A stretch of 64,000 nucleotides of DNA from Halobacteriales archaeon QH_8_64_26. Lineage in GTDB: Archaea > Halobacteriota > Halobacteria > Halobacteriales > Halococcaceae. The notes below the pieces were generated by a model. That model saw nothing but the letters and a program-made list of their open reading frames with translations. It was not told where the DNA came from and did no database searches. Each line of letters starts with the position of its first letter. Positions within the stretch are counted from its first letter, which is position 1. Shown here piece after piece: positions 10,512-20,474 of the stretch. The position numbers were made by a program, and so were the translations under genes. The stretch covers positions 52,749 to 116,748 of the forward strand of contig PXRA01000076.1 in NCBI GenBank assembly GCA_003021725.1, in the 5' to 3' direction.

Positions 10512-11054
10512 ATGATGAGCGAAACCGAGACGGCGACGGTCGGCGGCGGTTGTTTCTGGTGTGTCGAGGCGGCCTTCGAGGAGATCGAGGGCGTCCAGGA
10601 CGTTACCTCGGGCTATGCCGGTGGCGATACCGAGAACCCGACCTACAGGGAGGTCTGTTCGGGCACGACCGGCCACGCCGAGGTCGTTCAGGTCGAGTAC
10701 GACTCAGACGAACTGGCCTACAAGGACGTCTTAGAGGTCTTCTTTACCGTTCACGACCCGACGACCCGCGACCGGGAGGGCCCGGACGTCGGCTCGCAGT
10801 ACCGGTCAGCGATCTACTACCACGACGAGGCCCAGCGCGAGACGGTAGAACAGTTCATCGAGGAACTCGAAGCAGAAGGTGCCTACGACGATCAGATCGT
10901 CACGGAGGTCGAACGCTTAACGGAGTTCTACGCGGCCGAGGAGAAACATCAGAACTACTTCGCAAAGAACCCGGAGCAGCCGTACTGCACGGTGAACATC
11001 ACGCCGAAAGTAAAGAAGGTCAGGGAGAAGTTCGCCGGCCAGGCAGCCGACTGA
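10512..11054 (+). CDS. msrA: Peptide-methionine (S)-S-oxide reductase
   Basis: TATVGGGCFWCVEAAFEEIEGVQDVTSGYAGG. Confidence 0.95.
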   Translation: MMSETETATVGGGCFWCVEAAFEEIEGVQDVTSGYAGGDTENPTYREVCSGTTGHAEVVQVEYDSDELAYKDVLEVFFTVHDPTTRDREGPDVGSQYRSAIYYHDEAQRETVEQFIEELEAEGAYDDQIVTEVERLTEFYAAEEKHQNYFAKNPEQPYCTVNITPKVKKVREKFAGQAAD

Positions 11055-11168
11055 GCGAGCTTCGAACTCGATTTCGGGAGATCATATCATTGATTTTATG
11101 CTTAGCAGGGGCGCGGCGAATCTTCAGTCGCCATAATTACATGAGAACCGTAGATCACTCGAAGTCGG

Positions 11169-11746
11169 ATGTCCCGAACGATCAAACTCACTGAGGGAGG
11201 AACGCGAAAAACTCGTTGCCGAAATCGATCCCGAGTTCCCTAAATACACCACCCAGGTCATGAATACGGCTAACCAGAATGCACAGGGTGCTCGTCCACT
11301 ATTTGTCGGTCAAATGAGTGAAATTATCGAAGAATACAACAAAAGAATACCCAGACGGTGATTTCGAGGACTGACGAGAGTTCTACTACAGGGAGTATGA
11401 CGGTGAAGAACGGATCGAAACGGCGAGTGAGAAGGTGTTCGAAATGGTCATAAAGATACGAGAAGCAACAGAAGAGATCGATGAAGAAATCGTACATCGG
11501 TGGATAGAAGACCTCGTTCTCTACAAGACCTATACCGGGCTCGGAAGAAACGAAGAAGCCATCTTCGAGAAACTGTCCGAAGAGTACGGAACAGAGTACT
11601 ACCGTAGCACCCCTGAGGAAGAGTTGAGAGGAACCGGTGGGTATCTAAAAGACCAGTCGGTCTCGATCAAGCCAGAGACATACAGACGAAAAGGGCGACT
11701 ACGAGAGGACATTCAAGCACCTATCGTATACTACGAAGAGTATTAA
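11169..11746 (+). pseudogene. MjaI-like (CTAG-type) type II restriction endonuclease, disrupted
   Basis: Reconstructed: MSRTIKLTE/(+1 near 11195)/EEREKLVAEIDPEFPKYTTQVMNTANQNAQGARPLFVGQMSEIIEEYNK/(+1 in A-run 11341-11344)/EYPDGDFED*(TGA 11372-11374)REFYYREYDGEERIETASEKVFEMVIKIREATEE...; upstream of a CTAG-type methyltransferase. Confidence 0.75.
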
Positions 11747-11858
11747 AAACAAATGGCTCGCTCAAGCTGCATCCCGACGAGCTGGATGCCTCTATGAATC
11801 GGTGATCGTACTGCGGCGTTGCGAAGGGTGTAATGGACTCGGTTAAGAACAACTGACA

Positions 11859-12962
11859 ATGGAAACTGACCATCGCATCGTAGTGGACGATTCACGCGAG
11901 ATGAATGACGTTGAGGACGATTCCGTCGAACTCGTCGTCACCTCTCCACCATACCCGATGATCGAAATGTGGGATAGTCTTTTCGAGCAACTCGATCCTG
12001 AGATCCACGCTCAGTTGAATGCAGGCGATGGACAAGCCGCATTCGAATCGATGCACAGAGAACTCGATACGGTCTGGAGCGAGCTGAGTCGCGTGCTCGT
12101 TGATGGCGGTATCGCTTGTATCAATATCGGTGATGCAACCCGGAAGGTCGAAGACAGTTTTCGTGTCTATCAGAATCACTCACGCATCACCAACGCGTTC
12201 GAGCGACTCGGATTCGAACCATTGCCCGAACTACTGTGGCGAAAACCCGTCAACTCCGCAGCGAAATTCATGGGCAGTGGGATGCTCCCGCCGAACGCCT
12301 ACGTTACCCTCGAACACGAATACATACTCGCCTTTCGAAACGGAAAGAGCCGACGGGAATTCGAGCCGGGAGCCGAGCGTAGGTACAACTCTGCATATTT
12401 TTGGGAAGAGCGTAATAAATGGTTCTCGGATGTCTGGGAAGACATCAGGGGTGAACTACAGAACCTCGATCGAGGCGAGCTGCGCGACCGGTCGGCCGCC
12501 TATCCCTTCGAGGTTCCCTACCGACTCGTCTGTATGTACAGCGTCTACGGTGACACCGTTTTGGACCCGTTCTGGGGGACCGGTACGAGTAGTCTCGCGG
12601 CGATGGTCGCCGGCCGGAACTCGATCGGTTATGAAATTGAGGACGAATTCACCCGAGTATTCGACGATCGAGTCCGAAGCGTGGCTGAATTTTCGGAGAA
12701 CGTTATTCAGCAACGATTAGAGGCACACCGTGATTTCGTTGAACAGAAGGTCGATTCGGGACAGAGCTTCAATTACGAGGCTGAGAACTACGATTTCCCA
12801 GTGACGACGAAGCAGGAGAAGCCGCTCAAATTCTATGCTTTGCAGGACATCAGGGAAGCGGAAGACGGATATCGAGCCACTCACGAGGCCGTTGAGGGTG
12901 AGCGATTCACTATCGGTAGAAATTCGCAACCAAGCCGGGCAGCTTCGTTATCCGATTTCTGA
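11859..12962 (+). CDS. zim: Beta-class site-specific DNA methyltransferase, probable CTAG (Zim/M.MjaI-like)
   Basis: N-terminal [11 protein letters not shown] (motif IV) and C-terminal [26 protein letters not shown] (motif I), the permuted beta order. Confidence 0.8.
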   Translation: METDHRIVVDDSREMNDVEDDSVELVVTSPPYPMIEMWDSLFEQLDPEIHAQLNAGDGQAAFESMHRELDTVWSELSRVLVDGGIACINIGDATRKVEDSFRVYQNHSRITNAFERLGFEPLPELLWRKPVNSAAKFMGSGMLPPNAYVTLEHEYILAFRNGKSRREFEPGAERRYNSAYFWEERNKWFSDVWEDIRGELQNLDRGELRDRSAAYPFEVPYRLVCMYSVYGDTVLDPFWGTGTSSLAAMVAGRNSIGYEIEDEFTRVFDDRVRSVAEFSENVIQQRLEAHRDFVEQKVDSGQSFNYEAENYDFPVTTKQEKPLKFYALQDIREAEDGYRATHEAVEGERFTIGRNSQPSRAASLSDF

Positions 12963-13017
12963 AAGCTTTTACAGTGATATAGGCACAGCTCGACGCAACC
13001 TATGAGGAGAAACGGGT

Positions 13018-13832
13018 GCCGTCCTTGGTGGGATCGCCTGTATCAACGTCGGCGACGCGACCCGGAAACTCGCGGATAGTTTTCGCGTCTATCAGAACCA
13101 CTCGCGCATCACCGATGCATTCGAGGATCTCGGGTCCGAGCCGTTGCCCGAGTTGCTCTGGCGGAAACCGACGAACTCCGCGGCGGAGTTCATGGGCAGT
13201 GGGATGCTCCCGCCGAACGCCTACGTCACCCTCGAACACGAGTACGTACTCCTCTTCCGGAACGGGAAGCGCTCACGCGAATTCGAGCCCGGCTCCGAGC
13301 GCCGCTACGAGTCCGCGTACTTCTGTGAGGAACGAAACGAGTGGTTCTCCGATCTTTGGGAGGGAGTCAGGGGCGAACTCCGGGCGCTTGCGGGCGACGA
13401 GTCGTGCGACCGGTCGGCCGCCTACCCCTTTGAGATCCCCTACCGGCTTACCTGTATGTACAGCGTCTACGGCGACACGGTGCTCGATCCCTTCTGGAGG
13501 ACCGGGACGGGCAGTCTCGCGACGATGGTCGCCGGCCGGAACTCGACGCCGAGTTCGTCCGGGCCTTCGACGAGCGCGTTCGAAACGTCCCCGAATTCTC
13601 GCGGAACGTTCTCCGGCAGCGACTAGTGGACCACCGGGCGTTCGTACGGGAGGAAGTCGAGTCGGGAGAGGGGTTCGCCTACGACGCGGAGTACTACGAC
13701 GTTCCGGTCACGACCAGACGAGAGCAGTCGCTTCGGTTCTACTCCGTCCACGACGTCGAGGTGATCGAAGGAGGATATCGAGCCGTTCACGAACCAGCCG
13801 TTAGCGAAGAGAGACCAATCGGAGAGAATTAG
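13018..13832 (+). pseudogene. Second CTAG-type methyltransferase, truncated and degraded
   Basis: [32 protein letters not shown]... parallels residues of 11859..12962 from about nt 12100 on; no catalytic SPPY part; FWGTG changed to FWRTG; frame broken near 13545. Confidence 0.85.
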
Positions 13833-13868
13833 GAGCAAGATCAGACCTCATCGTCCGGTTGCTGAACG

Positions 13869-13985
13869 CTACAGGTCTTCGGGAAGCGTCCGGCCGTTGT
13901 CGAGCAGTTCCGTACCGAATGTGAGGAGGCGGATCGATCGGGTCACGACGGCGACGAGTACACTGGTATCTAGGAAGACTCTCAT
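13869..13985 (-). pseudogene. PIN-domain (VapC-like) toxin remnant, internally deleted
   Basis: 38-aa ORF MRVFLDTSVLVAVVTRSIRLLTFGTELLDNGRTLPEDL: PIN N-terminus joined to a short tail. Confidence 0.55.
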
Positions 13986-14206
13986 ATCCGCTCGCGCGTC
14001 TCGCGTACGGCCTCGACTGAGTCGACATCGACATCGATCGATAAGTCGGCGAGGGCATCCCCGAGTGACTGATTGTCATCGTCGTCGGATCGAAGGTACT
14101 CCGCGAAGTCGTCCGCTATGAGGCTCATGCCCCCTCGTTCGTCTTGCTCGGGCAAAAACCCGATCTCTCTCGACTTCGGGTTCGGCTCGGTGAACCGCTC
14201 GCTCAC
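13982..14206 (-). CDS. VapB-like antitoxin candidate or remnant
   Basis: Small acidic ORF whose stop overlaps the start of the PIN remnant; ...MSLIADDFAEYLRSDDDDNQSLGDALADLSIDVDVDSVEAVRETRERI. Confidence 0.4.
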   Translation of the reverse strand: MSERFTEPNPKSREIGFLPEQDERGGMSLIADDFAEYLRSDDDDNQSLGDALADLSIDVDVDSVEAVRETRERI

Positions 14207-14225
14207 CGCGTTCGCTCGCGGATGC

Positions 14226-17200
14226 TCATTCGCCGACCGCCTCCTCCACGATTTCGATTTCCTCGTCGGTCAGTCCGTACAACTCGTAAACAATCTCGTC
14301 GATCAGGTCGTCGGTGCGCTCGATCTTCGCGTCTAACTCCGCGGCGCGCTCGGTGGCATCCCCATAGCGCTCCATGCCGTCGCGAACGTCGTCCAGTTTC
14401 GGCAGCGTGAGCGCTTCGAGTCGGTCCACAAGCGAATTCGTCTTCGTCGCCGTCTCGCGAAAGCCCGCGAAGCCGCCGGCCTCCTCGACGGCGTAGGGGA
14501 CGAACGCAGCGACGAGCGCGGCCTGTGCGTCCTTGAGGTCGGCCACGCGCAGCGCGGGTTCGAGGTCGGTCTCGACCACGACGGAGCCGACCCGGAGGTT
14601 CTCGCGCGTCTCGGTCGTCTCGGTCAGGATGCTGTCGGCGATGCCCGAGATGGGCATCGAAGAGAGGTCGGCGAGGGTTCGACCGTCGCCGTAGTTGGTG
14701 AGGTAGTCGGGAAGGTCTAAATTGATTGCCTCTTTTTGCTTTTCCAGAACATATCTCTGTTCAGCGTTATTGGCAACTTCTTCCGGTACCAGATCTGGAA
14801 TCTTTAATTGTGATATGAGCGCTGGTTTGTAGGCTCGGAATCCTCCCCGCTTTGGAGGGGAGATGCCCCTGTAAATGGCCTGTAAGAGTGTAGAATTGAG
14901 GATACCAAGCAGTCCATAGTAGCTTTCCTCCAAGTCAGATTTCAGCCGAATAGCTTTGACTTTCGTGTTGAAGAAATATTCTTCTCCTACATTGATGGTA
15001 AAATTGTTTGCATCAGAGATGTCTGGTGAGAGTATTTTGGGATTACGATATAATTCCCGTTCCCGCTCTCTCTCCAGTTCGTACCACCTTCTACCCTTGC
15101 TCCCCACAGAAGGACGACTTTCTAATTCGGAACGGCTCTGTTCAAGATATCGCCACGTCTCTTCAAATTCCTGCTTAAGTCTGCCCTCCGGTATCGGTGA
15201 GTCGTTTCTATATGGATATATGCAGTAGAGAGTTGTGGTCGGCGAAGAATATCGCTTGATATCTTTTCCTTTGAGGAACGGGACCAGCAGCTCCTCGTCT
15301 AATCCCTCCGCTGTGTCTTCGTCAATAACGAAAATATCATTGAGGCCAGTCTTGATGCCCTCAGAAATGTGTGTGGAATATTCTTTCAGTGAATGAAACC
15401 TGTCTGGAATTGTAGAGATTACTTGTGCAATACCCGGAGGAATAAGCGGCCAAGCTTCAGCAGACAGTTCATGATACGCGATAGTGTAGGATGGTACGGA
15501 TTCTAAATTTTGTAAAGGCATGTCCTCTGAATCGGGAGTGTAAACTGTGAACTGTTCATTTTGAGAGGAGGCAGAAATTGAAAGGATACACACGTAATTA
15601 GTAGCACCGTCAAACACTTGTATATTTGATAGGTTTATTAATTCTCGGATGGAATAGTTCTGGTTCTGGCTGAGGACCTCTCGAAGACCAGTACCATAAT
15701 CACGGCGAGCAAACATTACTGGCTGTATGAACGATAGAGCACCACGACAAACCGATAGCGACCGTTCGGTAAACAAGCAATATAAGTCCCATTTGCCGGT
15801 AGATGACTCGTACGCTATATCGAAATAATCCTTTAGCGCCGCTGATACGTCCTTCGTGCCAACATACGGCGGATTTCCAATCACCGAGTCGAACCCACTC
15901 CGTTCCGACTTCGATCCATCCCTATCGTAGAACACCTCTGGGAATTCTAATTTCCAGTGAAGGAAGTCCTGTTTAGCGGCGAGTGACTGTGCGGTATCGA
16001 ACCACTCCGCTTCCTCCGCTTCAGCCCAGTCCGAATCGTCCTCCAGCGCCCCCGCCATCCGTTCGTACGCGCCGCCGGGAACGGAAAGCCCGAAGTCCTC
16101 GGCGGTTCGCACGTTCGCCATCGCCACCAGCCGCCGTCTGAGGTCGTCCTGCTCTATCTCGCGGTACTTGCGCTCCATGCGCTTCACGTCGTCTACGTCC
16201 TCGTTGTCGATCGCCAGGAACTCCCGATAGATCTCCATCAGGCGCTCGATGGTGCCCTCCCGGGTCGCGCCGAAGGTCGCGAGCGAAGACTGCTCGCCGT
16301 CGCCATGGGTGCCGTCGGTGCCCTCGTTGCTGCCGCTACCGGAAGCGTCCGATTCGAGTTCCTCGATGTCTTCGATGTCGCTCCCGACCAGCGAGTTGCC
16401 CGTCTTGAAGTGATGATCGAGAAAGGCGAGCGGGCGGTCGGCCGCCAAGGTCTCTAACCACATCGATAGCTTCGCCAGCTCCACGGCCATCCCGTTGAGG
16501 TCGACGCCGTAGATACACTCCTTTGCGATCTCCCGGCGGACGTACTGCTCGTCCCAGTAGTACCCGAGCTCGGCATCGATCTCCCGCACCTCGCCCATGA
16601 CTTCCTCGGCGAGAAAGCCCGTCGCCGTCGTCAGGAAGTGGCCGCTCCCCATCGCCGGGTCGAGGATATCGAGATCGGTCACCCGACGGAGAAAGGGTCC
16701 CAGGTACTCCTGGGTGCCGCGCTCGAAACCCTGGTCCAGGAGGTCCTCGCGGATCTCCTCGACCAGCGGCCCGACCGTCTCCTCGACGATATAGGTCACC
16801 ACGTAATCGGGCGTGTAGTACGCGCCGGTCGCCTTGCGCTCGCCGTCGTCGTTGACGACATACAGTCCGCCCTCGGGCACCGTTTCGATCGCGTCGACGA
16901 CGCTCACCTCGGTCGCCGGCTCCCAGACCTGGCTACCGTCGTCGGCGACCGCGGCATATTCCTCCGGCGCGATACGGAACTGGTGTTCGAGCAGACCCTC
17001 GTAGACGCTGCCGAGATGCCGGGTATCGAGATCGCCGTAGTCGGCGAGGACGTAGCGCCCCTCCTCGTTGCGCACCGTCGAGAGCCGGTAGATCACCTCC
17101 GCTAGGTAGCGGTTGCTGACCTGATGCTCGTCCAGGAAGGCGTGCTGCTCCCGATCGAAGAGCCCACCATTATAAGGCGGGATGCCGAGCGACGCCTCGC

Positions 17201-18284
17201 CCTCGTCGACGAGCCCGAAGAGATTATCCAGCCGGCTCCACATCCTTGTCGAGAACTCGCTGAACTCCTCGTCGAACCCCGTACCGGTCTCGCCGACGGC
17301 CTCGTGAATCTCCGAGCGTAGCGTATCGAGGCTGAACTCCTGGTCGTACTCCGCGGTAGCCTCGGGACCGTCGGGATCGATGAGGCCGCGTGACTCCGCA
17401 TACAGCACGAACATCAGCCGGTAGAGCAGTACGAGGGACTGTTCTTTGAGTTCGTCGAGCGCCGCCTCGTCGGCGGGATCGATCCCCAAGTCGTTCGTTT
17501 CGAGGAAGCCACGGCCAAGCACCCGTAGGGCGGTGAAGACGTTGTCGTGGAGGTCCTCGCCGAGTTCCTGGGAAGCGGTCTCGCTTTCGGCCCACACCGT
17601 ATCGAGGAAGGTCTCGCCCGCGGACTCGCGGAACGCGGCCGGTCGGAAGAAGGCGTAGAAGTACTTGAACGCCTCCAGGTCACCGCGTTCGAGTAGCTCC
17701 GGTAGGTCGACCTCGTAGTAGGTCTGGGTCTCGTAATCCTTCGTGCCGTACAAGCGCCACTTGCGGCCGTTCGTGAGGATTCCCCACTGGACACTCCCAG
17801 GTGTGCGCTCCAGGTAGTGTTTGATCTGGTGGGATGCGTTCCGGTACTGGCGCTGCTCGCTGAATTGTTCGGTGAAGTCGGCATCCCACTGCTTGGCTTC
17901 GACGAGCCCGACGCTGCCCGCAAAGAGGTCCGTCGTGTCGTCGCTCGATAGGTACACCTCGGCGGCGTCCCGTCGAGCGGCGTCGTCCTCGAAGAGCAAG
18001 GCGTCGACGTAGCCACCACCCTCCGGCAGCGTCGTCTCGACCTGCGTGCCGAACCCGAGGATAGTGAGTACCTCATCGATCCAGTTGTCGATAAGCGGGT
18101 CCTCGTTGTACCCCGCTACCAGACTCCCTTCGTCCGCGTATAGCGACCGCAGTTCCCCCATCGCCTCGCGGGCCGCCTCCTCGCAGTCCCACTCCTCTCG
18201 ATCCTCCAGTCGCTCGTCCAGATAGTGACTCGAAAAGAGGTTCGAGTTGAGATACGGGCGTTCGGCAAGCGTCGCCTGACTCAT
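14226..18284 (-). CDS. Large nuclease-methyltransferase fusion (Eco57I/type IIG-like) with TaqI-like specificity domain
   Basis: 1352 aa; N-terminal VDALLF...GLVEAKQW (PD-(D/E)xK-like), DPAMGSGHFL (motif I), VIGNPPYVG (motif IV), LLVPFLKGKDIKRY specificity-domain-like segment. Confidence 0.88.
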   Translation of the reverse strand: MSQATLAERPYLNSNLFSSHYLDERLEDREEWDCEEAAREAMGELRSLYADEGSLVAGYNEDPLIDNWIDEVLTILGFGTQVETTLPEGGGYVDALLFEDDAARRDAAEVYLSSDDTTDLFAGSVGLVEAKQWDADFTEQFSEQRQYRNASHQIKHYLERTPGSVQWGILTNGRKWRLYGTKDYETQTYYEVDLPELLERGDLEAFKYFYAFFRPAAFRESAGETFLDTVWAESETASQELGEDLHDNVFTALRVLGRGFLETNDLGIDPADEAALDELKEQSLVLLYRLMFVLYAESRGLIDPDGPEATAEYDQEFSLDTLRSEIHEAVGETGTGFDEEFSEFSTRMWSRLDNLFGLVDEGEASLGIPPYNGGLFDREQHAFLDEHQVSNRYLAEVIYRLSTVRNEEGRYVLADYGDLDTRHLGSVYEGLLEHQFRIAPEEYAAVADDGSQVWEPATEVSVVDAIETVPEGGLYVVNDDGERKATGAYYTPDYVVTYIVEETVGPLVEEIREDLLDQGFERGTQEYLGPFLRRVTDLDILDPAMGSGHFLTTATGFLAEEVMGEVREIDAELGYYWDEQYVRREIAKECIYGVDLNGMAVELAKLSMWLETLAADRPLAFLDHHFKTGNSLVGSDIEDIEELESDASGSGSNEGTDGTHGDGEQSSLATFGATREGTIERLMEIYREFLAIDNEDVDDVKRMERKYREIEQDDLRRRLVAMANVRTAEDFGLSVPGGAYERMAGALEDDSDWAEAEEAEWFDTAQSLAAKQDFLHWKLEFPEVFYDRDGSKSERSGFDSVIGNPPYVGTKDVSAALKDYFDIAYESSTGKWDLYCLFTERSLSVCRGALSFIQPVMFARRDYGTGLREVLSQNQNYSIRELINLSNIQVFDGATNYVCILSISASSQNEQFTVYTPDSEDMPLQNLESVPSYTIAYHELSAEAWPLIPPGIAQVISTIPDRFHSLKEYSTHISEGIKTGLNDIFVIDEDTAEGLDEELLVPFLKGKDIKRYSSPTTTLYCIYPYRNDSPIPEGRLKQEFEETWRYLEQSRSELESRPSVGSKGRRWYELERERERELYRNPKILSPDISDANNFTINVGEEYFFNTKVKAIRLKSDLEESYYGLLGILNSTLLQAIYRGISPPKRGGFRAYKPALISQLKIPDLVPEEVANNAEQRYVLEKQKEAINLDLPDYLTNYGDGRTLADLSSMPISGIADSILTETTETRENLRVGSVVVETDLEPALRVADLKDAQAALVAAFVPYAVEEAGGFAGFRETATKTNSLVDRLEALTLPKLDDVRDGMERYGDATERAAELDAKIERTDDLIDEIVYELYGLTDEEIEIVEEAVGE

Positions 18285-18289
18285 ATCGA

Positions 18290-18319
18290 TATACTACATC
18301 GCTTCCCGGCAGTAGTATA
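18290..18319. promoter_or_regulatory. Perfect 8-bp inverted repeat over the probable promoter of the nuclease-methyltransferase gene
   Basis: TATACTAC-atcgcttcccggca-GTAGTATA, 5 nt upstream of the gene's start codon. Confidence 0.5.
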
Positions 18320-18569
18320 GAGGTGACGGAGAGGAGGTTCGGCCGAAAGCCCGAACCACGCTGATCCGCCACGCAGGGAGCCCATCCCCTTCCGAAGCGG
18401 TAGGCCGAACTCGGATCGTCAAAGGACACCGACCGCCGACCGACTCACCAACCCGGCGACAGGCATCACAGCCGTTTCGTCCAGCGGTCGATAATCGGTC
18501 GGTTCGACTCGTTGAGAGGACGGTGCTCCGAAATACCTATTAGCACGGCTTAGTAGTTCCTGACAACGT

Positions 18570-20384
18570 ATGGCCGACGACACGCGCGTCGACGTCCGGA
18601 TCGACGTCGAGGACGACCCGGACCTGCTTGACTCGCTGGCGAGTGCGCGCAAGCGCTTCGAATCGGCCGCTTCCCACCTGTTGGGCATCGAAGCCGCCCG
18701 CCTCGAAACTGCCCAGACAGACGAGGGCCTGCGCTCGATCCGTCAGGTCGAAGAGCGCATCACCCTGCTCGAACACCAACTGAACGCCGCCCACCAAGCC
18801 TTATTCGGCATGGACGGCGGGGCCCTGTTCGCCGACGAGGTAGGTCTCGGGAAGACCATCGAGGTCGGCATCGTGCTCAAGGAGATGGCCGTGCGGGGCA
18901 CCCACCAGTCGGTACTGCTGTTGACGCCGGCCCAGCTGGCGACCCAGTGGCGCGAGGAACTCCGCAGTAAGTTCGGCCTGGCGTTCGCCTCGCCGACCGA
19001 TAACGACTTCGAGGGCTTCGCGTCCCACGATCGGATCGTCGCGAGCATCGACACGGCGAAGGCCGAGCGCTTCCGGGATGCCGTCACCGATCGCGACTGG
19101 GACGTCGTGGTACTCGACGAGGCGCATTACGTCAGGAACGACGACACCGAGCGCTGGGCCCTCTTGGACGAGTTGTCCTACGAGTACGCCTTCTTCGCGA
19201 CCGCGACCCCGGTTCAGAACGACATCACCGACCTCTATAATATCGTGAACCTGCTCCGACCGGGGGCACTCGGCACCGAAGCGGAGTTCGCACAGCGCTA
19301 CGTCACCGACGAAGCGACCGGCGAGGTCGCGAACGCCGGGGCCCTCCAGCGGGAGTTGGGCGAGGTGATGATCCGCAACAAGCGCGACGACACGGCCATC
19401 GATTTCACCCACCGCCGGATCAAGACCAATACGCTGACCCCGACCGAGGGAGAACGCGCGCTCTACGAGGCGGTTACCGACTACGTCCGGACGCACTACG
19501 CCGAGGAAGGTGCCCAACACCTCGTCTTGCTCACCCTCCAGAAGGAAGTCGTGAGCAGCCCCTGGGCGGTGCTCGGCACCGTCGAGGGGTGGCTCGCGGG
19601 CGACGGCGAGCGCAGTGGCGGCGAGGCAAGCGTCGAGGACGCCGCGATCGGCCTCGAAAGCGAGACGGGAGGGGAGAGCCAGGCCGAAGCCGAGGCCGGA
19701 GCCGAGATCGACGCCGAGGACAGGGAGGGCGAGCGTTGTTCGCTGACCGCCGCCGAGCGCGAGCAGCTCGAGGAGATCGAGCGGTTGGCGAACGCGATCG
19801 GGGAGACGAGCAAGCAGCGCTACCTCCGGGAGATCGTCACCCAGGCCTCCGAGAGCGTCGAGAAAGGGCGGGTGATGGTCTTCACGCAGTTCCGTGCGAC
19901 CCAGCGGGGGATCGTTCGCGCCACCGAGGAACTCGGGGTTCCGGTGCACGCGGTCAATGGAAGCCACCCGAGCACGAAGAAAGACGAGATCGTGGGCGAG
20001 TTCGAAGAACGGGGCGGCGTGCTCGTGACGACGGACTCGATCAGCGAAGGACGCAATATGCAGTTCTGTAACTTGCTCGTGAACTACGACCTGCCCTGGA
20101 ACCCCATGAGCGTCGAACAGCGCATCGGCCGGATCGACCGGATCGGCCAGGATCGGGAAGTGTTCGTCTTCAACTTAGCACTCGAAGACACCGTCGAGGA
20201 GTACGTCTTGGAGAAGCTGTATGGAAAGATCGATCTGTTCACCCAGACGGTCGGCGATCTCAAGGACGTCCTCTCGACGATGGAACGTCGAGGCGATGGC
20301 CGTGGACTTGGAGGAGAATCGCGAGGCCGCCGAGAAGCTGCAGGACTTCAACGGGTCGGTCTTCGAGAGCTTCGAGTTCGGTAG
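18570..20384 (+). CDS. SNF2/RapA-like DEAD/DEAH helicase, C-terminus apparently frameshifted
   Basis: MDGGALFADEVGLGKTIEVGIVLKE, VLDEAHYVRN, EQRIGRIDRIGQDREV; the frame opening to 20478 encodes a more natural C-terminus (MAVDLEENREAAEKLQDFNGSVFESFEFG). Confidence 0.88.
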   Translation: MADDTRVDVRIDVEDDPDLLDSLASARKRFESAASHLLGIEAARLETAQTDEGLRSIRQVEERITLLEHQLNAAHQALFGMDGGALFADEVGLGKTIEVGIVLKEMAVRGTHQSVLLLTPAQLATQWREELRSKFGLAFASPTDNDFEGFASHDRIVASIDTAKAERFRDAVTDRDWDVVVLDEAHYVRNDDTERWALLDELSYEYAFFATATPVQNDITDLYNIVNLLRPGALGTEAEFAQRYVTDEATGEVANAGALQRELGEVMIRNKRDDTAIDFTHRRIKTNTLTPTEGERALYEAVTDYVRTHYAEEGAQHLVLLTLQKEVVSSPWAVLGTVEGWLAGDGERSGGEASVEDAAIGLESETGGESQAEAEAGAEIDAEDREGERCSLTAAEREQLEEIERLANAIGETSKQRYLREIVTQASESVEKGRVMVFTQFRATQRGIVRATEELGVPVHAVNGSHPSTKKDEIVGEFEERGGVLVTTDSISEGRNMQFCNLLVNYDLPWNPMSVEQRIGRIDRIGQDREVFVFNLALEDTVEEYVLEKLYGKIDLFTQTVGDLKDVLSTMERRGDGRGLGGESRGRREAAGLQRVGLRELRVR

Positions 20385-20474
20385 CGACGGGCCCGAGACC
20401 GACGACCGCCGAGAAGCTGACGGGAGAGCCGACGATCGAATCGAACGCCGAGCCGACGGCGGCGGGGAACTCCG

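Noticed and set aside
20270-20300. Programmed ribosomal frameshift in the SNF2 helicase
   Set aside because: No slippery heptamer seen; a simple indel or sequence error is the more economical explanation
14226-20384. Calling the locus DISARM, BREX or type I R-M
   Set aside because: Signature partners (DrmA/B/C, PglZ/BrxC, HsdS) are absent in the window
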